44,420 nucleotides of DNA from Lachnospiraceae bacterium UBA3689 (GTDB taxonomy: Bacteria > Bacillota > Clostridia > Lachnospirales > Lachnospiraceae): positions 1-44,420 of the forward strand of contig DFIU01000019.1 in assembly GCA_002371465.1 (NCBI GenBank), given 5' to 3'. The notes beneath the pieces are model-generated. The model had not been told where the DNA came from, ran no database searches, and worked only from the letters and a program-made list of their open reading frames with translations. A program made the position numbers and the translations under genes. Position 1 is the stretch's first letter, and the number at the start of each line of letters is the position of its first letter. Shown piece by piece: positions 5,057 through 12,645 of this stretch.

Positions 5057-6154
5057 ATGTTCAAACGAAGATTAGCGTCTGGAAACGTCCAGTATGGTGA
5101 GTGGTATCTCGATCCGCTGACCGATAAGCGGAAGAGAGTTACTATCACGTTGACACCGACCGGAAGGAAGAAGGTCGATGATACTGTGGCTCAGGAAGCC
5201 CTCAGAGCTAAAATTAAGGGCATTTATGATGCATCCGATCAGATAGACGCCATCACACTCAAAAGCCTTCAGGAGCGCTATATTGACTATCAGAAGAAAC
5301 ATGTAAAGTATCAGACCGCAGAGAATGACCGCAGGCACCTGAATGCCATTATCCGCCTTCTGGGTGCTGACACGATCGCGGACAGGTTGAGTGCTGCTTA
5401 CGTAGCGGATAAACTGGACGCAATCCCCGTTACATATAATGAGCGATTGAAGAGATTCAAAGCGTGGATGCGCTGGGCTTACCGCATGGATCTGGTGCCG
5501 GACATCCAGTATATTGACAAGCTACCGCCAAAGAAGGATGACTCTGTAAGGGTAAAGGACGCGGAAAAGTACCTTGAGCACGAGGAAATCACCCGCTTGC
5601 TGGATGGCATGACTGTTGACCGGTGGAAGCTGCTTACCGAGTTCCTGATCCTGTCCGGCTTACGAATCGGTGAGGCTATTGCTCTGAATGACGCTGATGT
5701 GGACACCTGTATCCATGTTACCAAGACATACAGCAAAGTTATCAAATCCATCAGCACAACAAAGACGGCAACATCCACCAGAGATGTGGATGTGCAACCG
5801 GAGCTTGCCGCTTGCATCAAAAAGATCCGGAAGCTCATCAGGGAAGAAGAAATGCTGTACGGATATCGGACAGATCTCTTCCTTCCAGCCTTCGGAGGCG
5901 GGTATATCAACTATGATGTGTATAATAAATACTTCCGCGAGAACTGCGAACGGATCCTCGGTAGAAGGCTTACACCACACGCTCTCCGGCACACGCACAC
6001 CGCCATGCTGGCGGAGGCCGGCGTCCCCCTGGAAACGATTAGCCGAAGACTTGGACATTCAGACAGCAAAGTCACAAAGTCCGTATACATGCATGTGACC
6101 GAAGGAATGAGGCAACAGGATCGCGAGAGGCTGGAAAAGGTCCGCATTCTCTGA
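5057..6154 (+). CDS. int: Tyrosine recombinase / integrase
   Basis: This 365-residue enzyme has an N-terminal arm-binding region (1-60) and a SAM-like core-binding domain (about 65-160). The catalytic domain contains the full set of residues: Arg203 (SGLRIGEA), Lys236 (TTKTATSTR), His308/Arg311 (PHALRHTHT), His334 (LGHSD) and nucleophile Tyr344 (SVYMHVT). It catalyses site-specific integration and excision between attP and attB. It reads toward the 3' end of tRNA-Gly, which starts 119 nt after the stop codon, the usual position for an element inserted in a tRNA gene. GGAAGGGAG precedes the ATG. Length and motifs match Firmicute phage/ICE integrases of the phage-type 'site-specific integrase' group. 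Confidence 0.95.
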   Translation: MFKRRLASGNVQYGEWYLDPLTDKRKRVTITLTPTGRKKVDDTVAQEALRAKIKGIYDASDQIDAITLKSLQERYIDYQKKHVKYQTAENDRRHLNAIIRLLGADTIADRLSAAYVADKLDAIPVTYNERLKRFKAWMRWAYRMDLVPDIQYIDKLPPKKDDSVRVKDAEKYLEHEEITRLLDGMTVDRWKLLTEFLILSGLRIGEAIALNDADVDTCIHVTKTYSKVIKSISTTKTATSTRDVDVQPELAACIKKIRKLIREEEMLYGYRTDLFLPAFGGGYINYDVYNKYFRENCERILGRRLTPHALRHTHTAMLAEAGVPLETISRRLGHSDSKVTKSVYMHVTEGMRQQDRERLEKVRIL

Positions 6155-6179
6155 CAGAAGCAGACACCAAAAGACAGAT

Positions 6180-6199
6180 TTTGTCGCAAGTTTGTCGCA
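6180..6199. repeat. Phased repeats, probable integrase arm sites
   Basis: TTTGTCGCA at 6180-6188 and again at 6191-6199, exactly 11 bp apart (one helical turn), between the integrase stop and the tRNA. This is the place and spacing expected of arm-type integrase or accessory-factor sites. Confidence 0.5.
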
Positions 6200-6222
6200 C
6201 GAACCCCCAAAATAGGCAACAA

Positions 6223-6265
6223 AAAAGACCGGAATCCATTGATTTTCCTAGGATTCCGGTCTTTT
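6223..6265. terminator. Bidirectional terminator between int and tRNA-Gly
   Basis: A perfect 15-bp stem, AAAAGACCGGAATCC (6223-6237) with GGATTCCGGTCTTTT (6251-6265), and a 13-base loop. T-runs occur on both strands, so it can end the integrase mRNA and the leftward tRNA transcript. Confidence 0.9.
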
Positions 6266-6272
6266 GGTTCAA

Positions 6273-6344
6273 AGCGCGAGACGGGGATCGAACCCGCGAC
6301 CCCCACCTTGGCAAGGTGGTGCTCCACCGCTGAGCCACTCGCGC
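6273..6344 (-). tRNA. tRNA-Gly (anticodon GCC)
   Basis: 72 nt fold into a full cloverleaf. Acceptor stem GCGCGAG/CTCGCGC, D-arm GCTC/GAGC, anticodon stem CCACC/GGTGG with loop TTGCCAA (anticodon GCC), T-arm GCGGG/CCCGT with TTCGATC. The CCA end is not encoded. The 3' end faces the integrase, so this gene is the attachment site: its 3' part should be repeated at the other end of the element, outside the window. Confidence 0.97.
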
Positions 6345-6370
6345 ATTTGTTGTCGGTGTGACAACAAATG
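6344..6370. repeat. 11-bp palindrome abutting the tRNA 5' end
   Basis: CATTTGTTGTC (6344-6354) and GACAACAAATG (6360-6370) around a five-base loop. It spans the predicted transcription start and the whole leader of tRNA-Gly. Confidence 0.7.
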
Positions 6371-6372
6371 AA

Positions 6373-6401
6373 ATTATAGGCACTTTCGCTCTTACTGTCA
6401 A
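6373..6401 (-). promoter_or_regulatory. Consensus promoter of tRNA-Gly
   Basis: TTGACA (6396-6401), a 17-nt spacer, TATAAT (6373-6378): a perfect consensus promoter as expected for a stable RNA. Confidence 0.9.
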
Positions 6402-6432
6402 GAGGTAATTTTAGATACCAGCCAAACCGCCG

Positions 6433-8463
6433 CTACTGCCGGTACTGGGGCAGAATGTGCTTGGTCACCTTGCGGTCCTCTTCCATCTTCTTAAGCAAAG
6501 TCCGCTCCCCCTGCTCCTTGCCCAGGGCGTATTGGGCGATGGGGCTGTCCGGATCAAGCAAAAAACTGCTGTCCTTTTGGGGATCGACAACCATTTCCGG
6601 TCCCAGATCGATACTGCCCTCGGGCGTCACCATGAGCAACTGAAAATGCAGTTCATGCGTGCTGAAATAGCTGTTGTCCCGGTCGATGAACTGGACACTG
6701 TAGATCCCATCGTCTCCCCAGGACCTGCCTCCAATGACTGTGTGAATATACTGCTGGTTGGCGTAGTGCCAGATCCGGACGTTGACGCCGCTGATCACCC
6801 CGCTGTCGTCGCTGGTATCCGGTGAAATGAAGGTGAGGGCGTGGGTCGTCCGATTGATTCCGTACTGGATCACAGCATCCTTATACTTCTTCTTCAGCTC
6901 AATTGTCATCCGGCTGGGCTTCTCCAGCTTGGTCATGAAGGTCGAAGTCTTGGCGATCTCGGCGCTTTCGGCATCAAAGCCGCCCTCTTCCGACAGGGTC
7001 TTGGTCCCGGAGTAGAGATTGGTCCCCAGCCCCAGCCGGTCCCCCTGAAACTTCACGCCGAGCGCCGCCAGCGTCGTCGGGAAGAGGTCAAAGGTTGTAT
7101 AGTCCCGCTTCAAATCCGGATTTTCGACCTGGGCGGCAGAGTTGATGATGGTCGTGTAGGTCTTTCTGTTATAGCCCTTGTCCAGGCGGTTCGCCATGCT
7201 GGTCGCCATGGTCGGATGATCGCCCGTGATGACAATGGTGGTATTGTCGTAAAAGGGCTGCTGCTTGATCCATTCCAGGAGGTCATAGACCTGCCTGGTC
7301 GAACAGGCAACGGCATTCCCGTAGGGAAAATCAAACTGGTCCCCGTCCAGTCCGCAGGTATAGCCATTCGGAGCGTGCGTATCAACGGTCAGCATAGTAT
7401 AGTTAAAGGGCTGGTCGGAAGATCCCAATTCGGTCAGCCGATCCTTGGTCAGCTGAATCAGCTTCTCATCTTCAAAACCCCAGAAAACGCTGTAATCCGG
7501 CGGAATGAGACCATTCGCCTTGGCATATACCGTATCCAGAAATTCAAAATCACCGTGTTCAGTCAGATACAGGCGCCGGCCGCCGAAGGTCGCGTCAGAT
7601 CCGCAGGCAAATACCTGGCGATAGCCCTGCTCCTCCAGAATATCCCCCATTGCAGTGATCGTCGGGAAAAAGGACTGCTGGGATGACATATCATTATCAT
7701 CGACGGAGGTCTTAAGCGGCAGCCCCGCCGTCGAGGCAAAGATACCGCCGATGGTCCAGGTCGTCCCCGGCATGGAGTAGCCGCCGTTCAGCTTGGGATC
7801 ATTTCCCGAAAAATCTTCATTTTCCTGAGCCACTTGGGTCAATTCCGGTATGAAGTTGTCCTTGGAAGCTCCGCCGTGTTCATAATCCGTGAAGGAGTTT
7901 TCGATCGACTCCAGATAGATCCGGATCAGGTTCCGCTTCTTTTCCGGAAATTCCAGGGTCACATGGGCAGGGTCGGCATAGTGCTGCTCAATATAATCCG
8001 AATTGGAGTGGAGATTCTTCAGATAAGTTCCCAGCCCCGCAGCCCTCCAGAAAACCGCCGCGGACGCCAGCATGGATCCCGCGCCGACCAGACCGCCGAT
8101 CGCCAGGACCAGGCGGAAGGGGTGGCTGCGGATAAAGGCAAGGCTCAAGATCATGGTCCCGACCAGGGTAAACCCCGCCGGCAGGACGCAGTTTATGATG
8201 AACTTGCCGACCATGCCGTTGCCGGTCCCCTCTAGCGGGGCGGTCAGCTCGAAGACAATCTCTTCCATATTTAAGTCCGCAAACTGGTTCAGCGCCCAGC
8301 AGCAGCTCGCCGCCAGAAGGACGCCCAGGGTCGTCAGCAGGACAAAAAGGAAGGACGCGAGGATCCTCCTGCGTCCGATCTTCGACTTTACCGCCCGGCT
8401 GTTTGTCGTCTGCTTATTTTGATTTTTCGTATTTCTCATTGAACGATTGATATAAAAATCCAT
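6433..8463 (-). CDS. LTA synthase-like phosphoglycerol transferase (sulfatase fold)
   Basis: This 676-residue membrane enzyme has a polar N-terminus, about three membrane spans (32-60, 88-111, 116-142) and a large extracellular alkaline-phosphatase/sulfatase domain. Typical LtaS motifs are visible. NLIRIYLESIEN (178-189) carries the metal-binding Glu, SMPGTTWTIGG (230-240) the catalytic Thr (about 234), and LTVDTHAPNG and VITGDHPTM follow. Relatives move glycerol phosphate from phosphatidylglycerol onto lipoteichoic acid or glycans. The classical LtaS has five spans, so the shorter anchor and the extra C-terminal beta region (about 540-640) suggest a variant acceptor. The start follows GAGGAATTAGA; a promoter (TTGAAT at 8515-8520, TACTAT at 8492-8497) is divergent from the next gene. 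Confidence 0.85.
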   Translation of the reverse strand: MDFYINRSMRNTKNQNKQTTNSRAVKSKIGRRRILASFLFVLLTTLGVLLAASCCWALNQFADLNMEEIVFELTAPLEGTGNGMVGKFIINCVLPAGFTLVGTMILSLAFIRSHPFRLVLAIGGLVGAGSMLASAAVFWRAAGLGTYLKNLHSNSDYIEQHYADPAHVTLEFPEKKRNLIRIYLESIENSFTDYEHGGASKDNFIPELTQVAQENEDFSGNDPKLNGGYSMPGTTWTIGGIFASTAGLPLKTSVDDNDMSSQQSFFPTITAMGDILEEQGYRQVFACGSDATFGGRRLYLTEHGDFEFLDTVYAKANGLIPPDYSVFWGFEDEKLIQLTKDRLTELGSSDQPFNYTMLTVDTHAPNGYTCGLDGDQFDFPYGNAVACSTRQVYDLLEWIKQQPFYDNTTIVITGDHPTMATSMANRLDKGYNRKTYTTIINSAAQVENPDLKRDYTTFDLFPTTLAALGVKFQGDRLGLGTNLYSGTKTLSEEGGFDAESAEIAKTSTFMTKLEKPSRMTIELKKKYKDAVIQYGINRTTHALTFISPDTSDDSGVISGVNVRIWHYANQQYIHTVIGGRSWGDDGIYSVQFIDRDNSYFSTHELHFQLLMVTPEGSIDLGPEMVVDPQKDSSFLLDPDSPIAQYALGKEQGERTLLKKMEEDRKVTKHILPQYRQ

Positions 8464-8491
8464 TCTAATTCCTCAGCCTATATTCTTTCAT

Positions 8492-8557
8492 ATAGTAACG
8501 TAAGTCCCTGCAAAATTCAATCAAATTGTTGCGAACTTTTACGGGCTGCCTTACAAT
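8492..8557. promoter_or_regulatory. Divergent promoter pair
   Basis: Minus: TTGAAT (8515-8520)-N17-TACTAT (8492-8497) for the LTA synthase-like gene. Plus: TTGCGA (8529-8534)-N17-TACAAT (8552-8557) for the small membrane protein. The -35 boxes are only 8 bp apart, so the two may compete. Confidence 0.55.
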
Positions 8558-8611
8558 AAACAGTACTTGTAAATTACGGCAAAGCACCGTTTCCATAGAG
8601 GAGGATTTTTT

Positions 8612-8926
8612 ATGTTAGGCGCGCTCGATTTCATCATTGTCGTATTTTTAATCTTTTTTATCGTCATGTTCTCCATCGGCAAGGGCGACGTTTTGATGCG
8701 CCTTTTCAGCAGCGGGCAGGCGGATGAGTTAAATAAGCTCTACGATCGGCGGAAAATGGACCGCGCTTCCCTGCTATTGTGCATCGTACTTTTGCTGAGC
8801 GAGCTGTCCCTCATTTTCCTCGCTCCCCGCGTCCGGGCAGTCAGCATCATCGGCATTGTCGTCTCCATCGTTGCCTTTGTCGCCTACATCCTCTATCTGC
8901 AAAAAATCCGCCAGGATCAGAACTAA
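8612..8926 (+). CDS. Small membrane protein of unknown function
   Basis: A 104-residue protein with three hydrophobic segments: residues 6-22, 52-70 and 76-97. A charged cytoplasmic-looking loop lies between the first and second (QADELNKLYDRRKMDR), and the protein ends in KIRQDQN. AGAGGAGG precedes the ATG. A strong terminator follows, so it is a monocistronic unit divergent from the LTA synthase-like gene. The loop and topology resemble DUF3784-type small membrane proteins of Firmicutes, but this is only an impression. Confidence 0.75.
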   Translation: MLGALDFIIVVFLIFFIVMFSIGKGDVLMRLFSSGQADELNKLYDRRKMDRASLLLCIVLLLSELSLIFLAPRVRAVSIIGIVVSIVAFVAYILYLQKIRQDQN

Positions 8927-8930
8927 CGGC

Positions 8931-8965
8931 ACTTCCGCCCGCATACACGGCGCGGAAGTTTTTTA
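8931..8965 (+). terminator. Intrinsic terminator
   Basis: ACTTCCGC (8931-8938) pairs with GCGGAAGT (8952-8959), followed by a run of T to 8965. Confidence 0.85.
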
Positions 8966-8982
8966 TTTTCCGGTTTTAGCAC

Positions 8983-9011
8983 TTTAATTCTCTAAAGCAC
9001 AGGATTATAAT
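8983..9011 (+). promoter_or_regulatory. Putative ilvE promoter
   Basis: A perfect TATAAT at 9006-9011 with a weak TTTAAT at 8983-8988 (17-nt spacing). The stretch 8986-9000 has a poor (9 of 15) match to the CodY box; since CodY is encoded in this window and ilvE is a common target elsewhere, the region may be repressed, but the match alone does not show it. Confidence 0.5.
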
Positions 9012-9043
9012 AGGAACAGTATTTGCAAAAGGGAGGTATCTTT

Positions 9044-10066
9044 ATGGAGAAACAGAATATCGACTGGGGCTCACTTAATTTTGAATATCATGAAACTGAC
9101 AAGAGCTATGTCTCGAATTTTAAAAACGGCAGCTGGGACGACGGGGAACTCACCTCTGACCACACCGTAACCATTTCCGAATGCGCCGGTGTGCTGCAGT
9201 ATTCCCAGTCCGTCTTTGAAGGACTGAAGGCTTACACGACGAAGGACAGCAGAATCGTCACCTTCCGCCCGGACCTGAACGCCGACCGGATGATCGACTC
9301 TGCCAAGCGGCTGGAAATGCCGGCATTTCCCAAGGAACGGTTCATCGATGCCGTCCTTGAGACGATCAAGGCAAATGAGAGCTGGGTTCCGCCCTACGGC
9401 TCCGGTGCGACTCTCTATGTCCGCCCCTACATGTTCGGATCCAGCGCCGTCATCGGCGTCAAGCCGGCTGATGAGTACCAGTTCCGCATCCTGACCACTC
9501 CGGTCGGTCCCTATTTTAAGGGCGGAGCGAAGCCCGTCAAGCTGAAAATCTCCAATTTTGACCGTGCCGCTCCCCGCGGAACCGGCCACATCAAGGCGGG
9601 GCTCAACTACGCCATGTCCCTGCACGCGATCGTTTCCGCCCACGCCGAGGGCTTTAATGAAAACCTGTATCCGGACTCCGCTACGCGGACCAAAGTCGAG
9701 GAGACCGGCGGCGCCAACATCATCTTCATCAAGGGCAACACCTTTGTAACCGTCAAGTCCCCCTCTATTCTTCCGTCCGTCACCAGACGGTCCCTGGAAT
9801 ATGTCGCGGAACACTACCTGGGCATGACGGTGGAGGAGCGGGAGATTCCGCTGACCGAGCTTCCTGAATTTGAGGAAGCCGGACTTTGCGGCACGGCTGC
9901 CGTCATCTCTCCGGTCGGCTCCATCAACAACCACGGCAGGGAGATCCTGCTTCCGTCCGGTATGGACCAGATGGGTCCCAAGATCCAGAAGCTCTACGAT
10001 ACCCTGACCGGCATCCAGATGGGAACCATTGAAGCGCCCGAGGGCTGGATCTACGAAGTAAAATAA
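9044..10066 (+). CDS. ilvE: Branched-chain amino acid aminotransferase
   Basis: This 340-residue class IV PLP aminotransferase catalyses the last step of leucine, isoleucine and valine synthesis and the first step of their breakdown. Visible features are GVLQYSQSVFEGLKAY near the N-terminus, the Schiff-base lysine in GTGHIKAGLNYA, VEETGGANI with the PLP phosphate contact region, and GTAAVISPVGSI near the C-terminus. The length and motifs fit the type II BCAT subgroup (about 340-360 residues). The ATG at 9044 follows GGGAGG by seven bases; an upstream TTG extension overlaps that site and is rejected. It is monocistronic, ending in a strong GC-rich hairpin. Confidence 0.95.
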   Translation: MEKQNIDWGSLNFEYHETDKSYVSNFKNGSWDDGELTSDHTVTISECAGVLQYSQSVFEGLKAYTTKDSRIVTFRPDLNADRMIDSAKRLEMPAFPKERFIDAVLETIKANESWVPPYGSGATLYVRPYMFGSSAVIGVKPADEYQFRILTTPVGPYFKGGAKPVKLKISNFDRAAPRGTGHIKAGLNYAMSLHAIVSAHAEGFNENLYPDSATRTKVEETGGANIIFIKGNTFVTVKSPSILPSVTRRSLEYVAEHYLGMTVEEREIPLTELPEFEEAGLCGTAAVISPVGSINNHGREILLPSGMDQMGPKIQKLYDTLTGIQMGTIEAPEGWIYEVK

Positions 10067-10122
10067 AGTCATCTCTGACAAAAAATAAACCGTGCGCCAC
10101 GGAGCGCACCTGGGCAAACAAC

Positions 10123-10162
10123 GAGGGGGCTGCCGACCGGCAGCCCCCTCGCTGTTTATTTT
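10123..10162. terminator. GC-rich hairpin between convergent genes
   Basis: A 12-bp perfect stem, GAGGGGGCTGCC (10123-10134) with GGCAGCCCCCTC (10139-10150), loop GACC. A T-rich stretch follows on the plus strand (10154-10162), making it the ilvE terminator; it also lies just after the stop of the convergent permease gene. A smaller hairpin GTGCGC/GCGCAC is at 10092-10109. Confidence 0.8.
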
Positions 10163-10899
10163 AAATTCTTCTTCCGAAAAATCAGAAACGCCAGTCCATT
10201 CATCACTGTGATCATTCCCAAACCAGAAAGAAGACTCATCCCAAAGGAAGTAGGATTCCCTTTAGAGACAATATCTCTGACCTGCTGCATCGGCAACAGT
10301 TTCAGCAACCTGAATTTATTGTACCAACCCGAGGGTTCTCCATAAGCCGCCGCCAATCCACAAGTAAGCGCAAGCATACCATTGACAGCCGTCGACCTGA
10401 GCAGATCTCCACTTAGAACAACAACCAGGAGGACTTGTGAGAACATGACACTGTACTGGATGAAAACAGCAGTCAAGCCGATCAGATCAAGACCAAGTGT
10501 CATACTTAGGTTGTCTGAAAGCCCCAAGGGTCCCAACATTCGCAGGAATCCAGTCAAAGGATAGATCAAAAGCAGGAGGCAAAACGTGGTGTCATACAGC
10601 AGGAATTTACTGAAATAGACAAAAGTCCTACTATAGCCTGCAAATATTTCATGATCGATCGTTTTATTCGCAAATTCACTTCCCAGGATAACCGAAAATA
10701 CCGCTGACAGCAGAATGATCCAGATAACGGAATCATAGACCATGGAATCGAAAATCCCTATTGCATCGCGCCGCTTAGTTAAATCAAAACGATACCCCTT
10801 TGCTCCCAGAAGTGCCACCAGGACAAGGCAGATCAGGGTCATCCAGAACAGCAGGTTATGATGCAAGGTATAATTTTCTTTTTTCAACAGTCCGCCCAA
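10156..10899 (-). CDS. ABC-2 type permease (LanG/LanE-like)
   Basis: This 247-residue protein has six hydrophobic segments starting at about residues 16, 58, 100, 139, 170 and 220. It has the N-terminal pattern LLKKENYTLHHNLLFWM and a cytoplasmic SEFANKTIDHEIFAGYSR loop, typical of ABC-2 permeases that export peptides or drugs. It is the third gene of an ATPase-permease-permease set; such LanFEG/BcrAB-type exporters protect against lantibiotics and bacitracin. No peptide structural gene or two-component system is in the window, so a self-immunity role cannot be shown. The base composition looks richer in A+T than flanking housekeeping genes. Confidence 0.8.
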   Translation of the reverse strand: MGGLLKKENYTLHHNLLFWMTLICLVLVALLGAKGYRFDLTKRRDAIGIFDSMVYDSVIWIILLSAVFSVILGSEFANKTIDHEIFAGYSRTFVYFSKFLLYDTTFCLLLLIYPLTGFLRMLGPLGLSDNLSMTLGLDLIGLTAVFIQYSVMFSQVLLVVVLSGDLLRSTAVNGMLALTCGLAAAYGEPSGWYNKFRLLKLLPMQQVRDIVSKGNPTSFGMSLLSGLGMITVMNGLAFLIFRKKNLK

Positions 10900-10922
10900 C
10901 TGACCATTCCTCCTAAAGGGTC

Positions 10923-11612
10923 TTATTTTAATTCACAGTTCTTAAATCTTAAGACTGCAACAGCCAAAGGACCCAGAATCCACAACAAACATAAGGCAGC
11001 AACTTGATCTTCCGAAACTGCGTGTGCCAGCAAGAGACGCATCTGCCCGATGGGAAGAAAACGCGCAAGTGCCAGCGCATATTTGCCGTTCAGCACATAG
11101 ATGCTCATAAAATAAAACAGCAGGGAAAGAATCAGATTTTTCCCCATTTCCTGCACCAGAAAGGCGATCAAAAACGGAATGCTGCACATGGCTGCACTTA
11201 AGAGGATATACAAAACAAGCAGTCTGACGCCTGTACCATGGATACCTCCCCGGTATTGAAAGATCATAGTTCCAAACAAGCAGTTCACAATCACCGGTCC
11301 TATATTAAAAACCGCTGCAAATAGGATGAAGCATAGATATTTGCAAAGAAGAACGCGACTTCTTCCAACTCCGGTTACCAATTCCCGCGATATGAGGCGT
11401 TTCCGGAACTGCTGACCAAACCTGATGGAACAAAATAAATAGGAAACTAGCAGTGTTATGGGAACGTTATATAAGGAACTTTTAAAAATCTCGTCGATAG
11501 AGTTCGCACTTCCTTCTCCAAACGTCAACACCAGGGATAACAGGATGGACACCAGTCCATATACCCAGTTGATCCGGGTATGTATAGATTGATACAGTTC
11601 CGCTCTCAACAT
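10923..11612 (-). CDS. ABC-2 type permease, second subunit
   Basis: This 229-residue protein has six hydrophobic segments and a short N-terminal cytoplasmic part (MLRAELYQSIHTRINWVYGL). The internal RFGQQFRKRLISRELVTGVGRSR loop corresponds to the coupling region facing the ATPase. It is weakly similar in layout to the downstream permease, as expected for the two half-transporters of a LanFEG-like system. Its ATG is one base after the ATPase stop codon (11614), so translation is coupled. The downstream permease starts 23 nt after its stop. The substrate is unknown; a peptide antibiotic is a plausible guess from family. Confidence 0.78.
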   Translation of the reverse strand: MLRAELYQSIHTRINWVYGLVSILLSLVLTFGEGSANSIDEIFKSSLYNVPITLLVSYLFCSIRFGQQFRKRLISRELVTGVGRSRVLLCKYLCFILFAAVFNIGPVIVNCLFGTMIFQYRGGIHGTGVRLLVLYILLSAAMCSIPFLIAFLVQEMGKNLILSLLFYFMSIYVLNGKYALALARFLPIGQMRLLLAHAVSEDQVAALCLLWILGPLAVAVLRFKNCELK

Positions 11613-11613
11613 A

Positions 11614-12528
11614 TCATCCGCACCGCCTGCCTGTTCTACTCAAAAAATATTCGTCAAGCTGCATGCTCTCCTCTCTGATTTCTTGGATCACGATCCCTTC
11701 GTCATCCAAAATCTTTGTAATCCGACTGATGCTCATACCCTCCTGCTCTTCCAAAAGAAGCGCATCGCCGGTCCTCTTATAGGATAGTCCAACATACTGA
11801 CCACTCAATACCAAAAGAGCCTTCTCATCGTTGGAAGTCCTAAGGCAAAATCGTTTCTTCAGCTTAAGCATCAGGGATTCCCGGTCATCCTGTTCAATCA
11901 CCTCACCGTGATCCATAAAGACAAAGTCTGTTACAACGTTCATAAGTTCTGAAAGAATATGGCTTGATAAAAGGATTGTCGTTCCCTCATCCATTAACTC
12001 TTTCAGTAGATTTCGTACATCGACAATACCTTCCGGATCAAGTCCGTTTATCGGTTCATCTAAAACCAGCAAATCAGGATGTCCAACCAGAGCCAGCGCG
12101 ATTCCCAGCCGCTGCTTCATCCCCAAAGAGAAGTCGCGCACCTTCTTATGCTCGCCCTGGGTAAGGTTCACCCGCTGTAGGAGTTTCACCCGTTCATTTT
12201 TATCGTCATAGCCTTTCAGCATCTGCTGGATCTTCAGGTTCTGCTGTGCCGATAGCCCCGAATAAAGAGCCGGATTTTCTATCAAAAAACCAACTTTTTT
12301 GCGAGCTTGTTCCACACTCTTTGTATCTTTCTTTCCAAATAAAGTCAGACTTCCGCTGTCGGGGAAGGTTAACCCCGCTATCATTCTCATCAGCGTCGTC
12401 TTACCTGCCCCATTTTGTCCAATCAGACCGTAAATCCGCTCTTTTTCAAATGAGAGAGTCACATCCTTTAAAGCTTGCCTGCCCCTGTATGTTTTATATA
12501 GGTGATTGACTTCCAGAATAGCGTCCAT
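11614..12528 (-). CDS. ABC transporter ATPase (BcrA/LanF-like)
   Basis: A 304-residue ATP-binding subunit when started at the ATG at 12528 (MDAILEVNHLYKTYRG). A longer in-frame extension would begin with an atypical MSCIAARK segment, and its start has no convincing binding site. Walker A is LIGQNGAGKTTLMR, the signature is FSLGMKQRLGIALA, Walker B is LLVLDEPINGLDP, and the switch His is in ILLSSHILSEL. The C-terminal 80 residues form the extra domain typical of BcrA/LanF-type ATPases of antimicrobial-peptide exporters. It is the first gene of the three-gene operon. The 117-nt gap upstream holds a 10-bp hairpin but no obvious U-run. Confidence 0.88.
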   Translation of the reverse strand: MDAILEVNHLYKTYRGRQALKDVTLSFEKERIYGLIGQNGAGKTTLMRMIAGLTFPDSGSLTLFGKKDTKSVEQARKKVGFLIENPALYSGLSAQQNLKIQQMLKGYDDKNERVKLLQRVNLTQGEHKKVRDFSLGMKQRLGIALALVGHPDLLVLDEPINGLDPEGIVDVRNLLKELMDEGTTILLSSHILSELMNVVTDFVFMDHGEVIEQDDRESLMLKLKKRFCLRTSNDEKALLVLSGQYVGLSYKRTGDALLLEEQEGMSISRITKILDDEGIVIQEIREESMQLDEYFLSRTGRRCG

Positions 12529-12596
12529 GATTTCCAGTCCCTCGATAGCTGTTTCCCATATTCCAAAGATTTCTATTTTCCTGGCTGCAATGCAAG

Positions 12597-12622
12597 ACAT
12601 CCAGGGCTTTCACCCTGGATGT
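12597..12622. other. Hairpin between aldolase and ABC operon
   Basis: ACATCCAGGG (12597-12606) and CCCTGGATGT (12613-12622) around CTTTCA. There is no U-run on either side; it may be a factor-dependent terminator for the aldolase or a leader element of the ABC operon. Confidence 0.55.
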
Positions 12623-12645
12623 TAGCATTCATTTGAAAACCTTCC

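Noticed and set aside
8986..9000. CodY box at the ilvE promoter
   Set aside because: Only 9 of 15 positions match and the match lacks symmetry; not enough to call a site, though regulation by CodY remains plausible on general grounds.
9071..10117. 348-codon minus-strand open frame opposite ilvE
   Set aside because: Antisense to a well-conserved aminotransferase, with no binding site and low-complexity Gly/Asp/Arg composition.
12597..12622. Intrinsic terminator for the aldolase gene
   Set aside because: The stem is good, but there is no U-run on either strand; recorded only as a hairpin.
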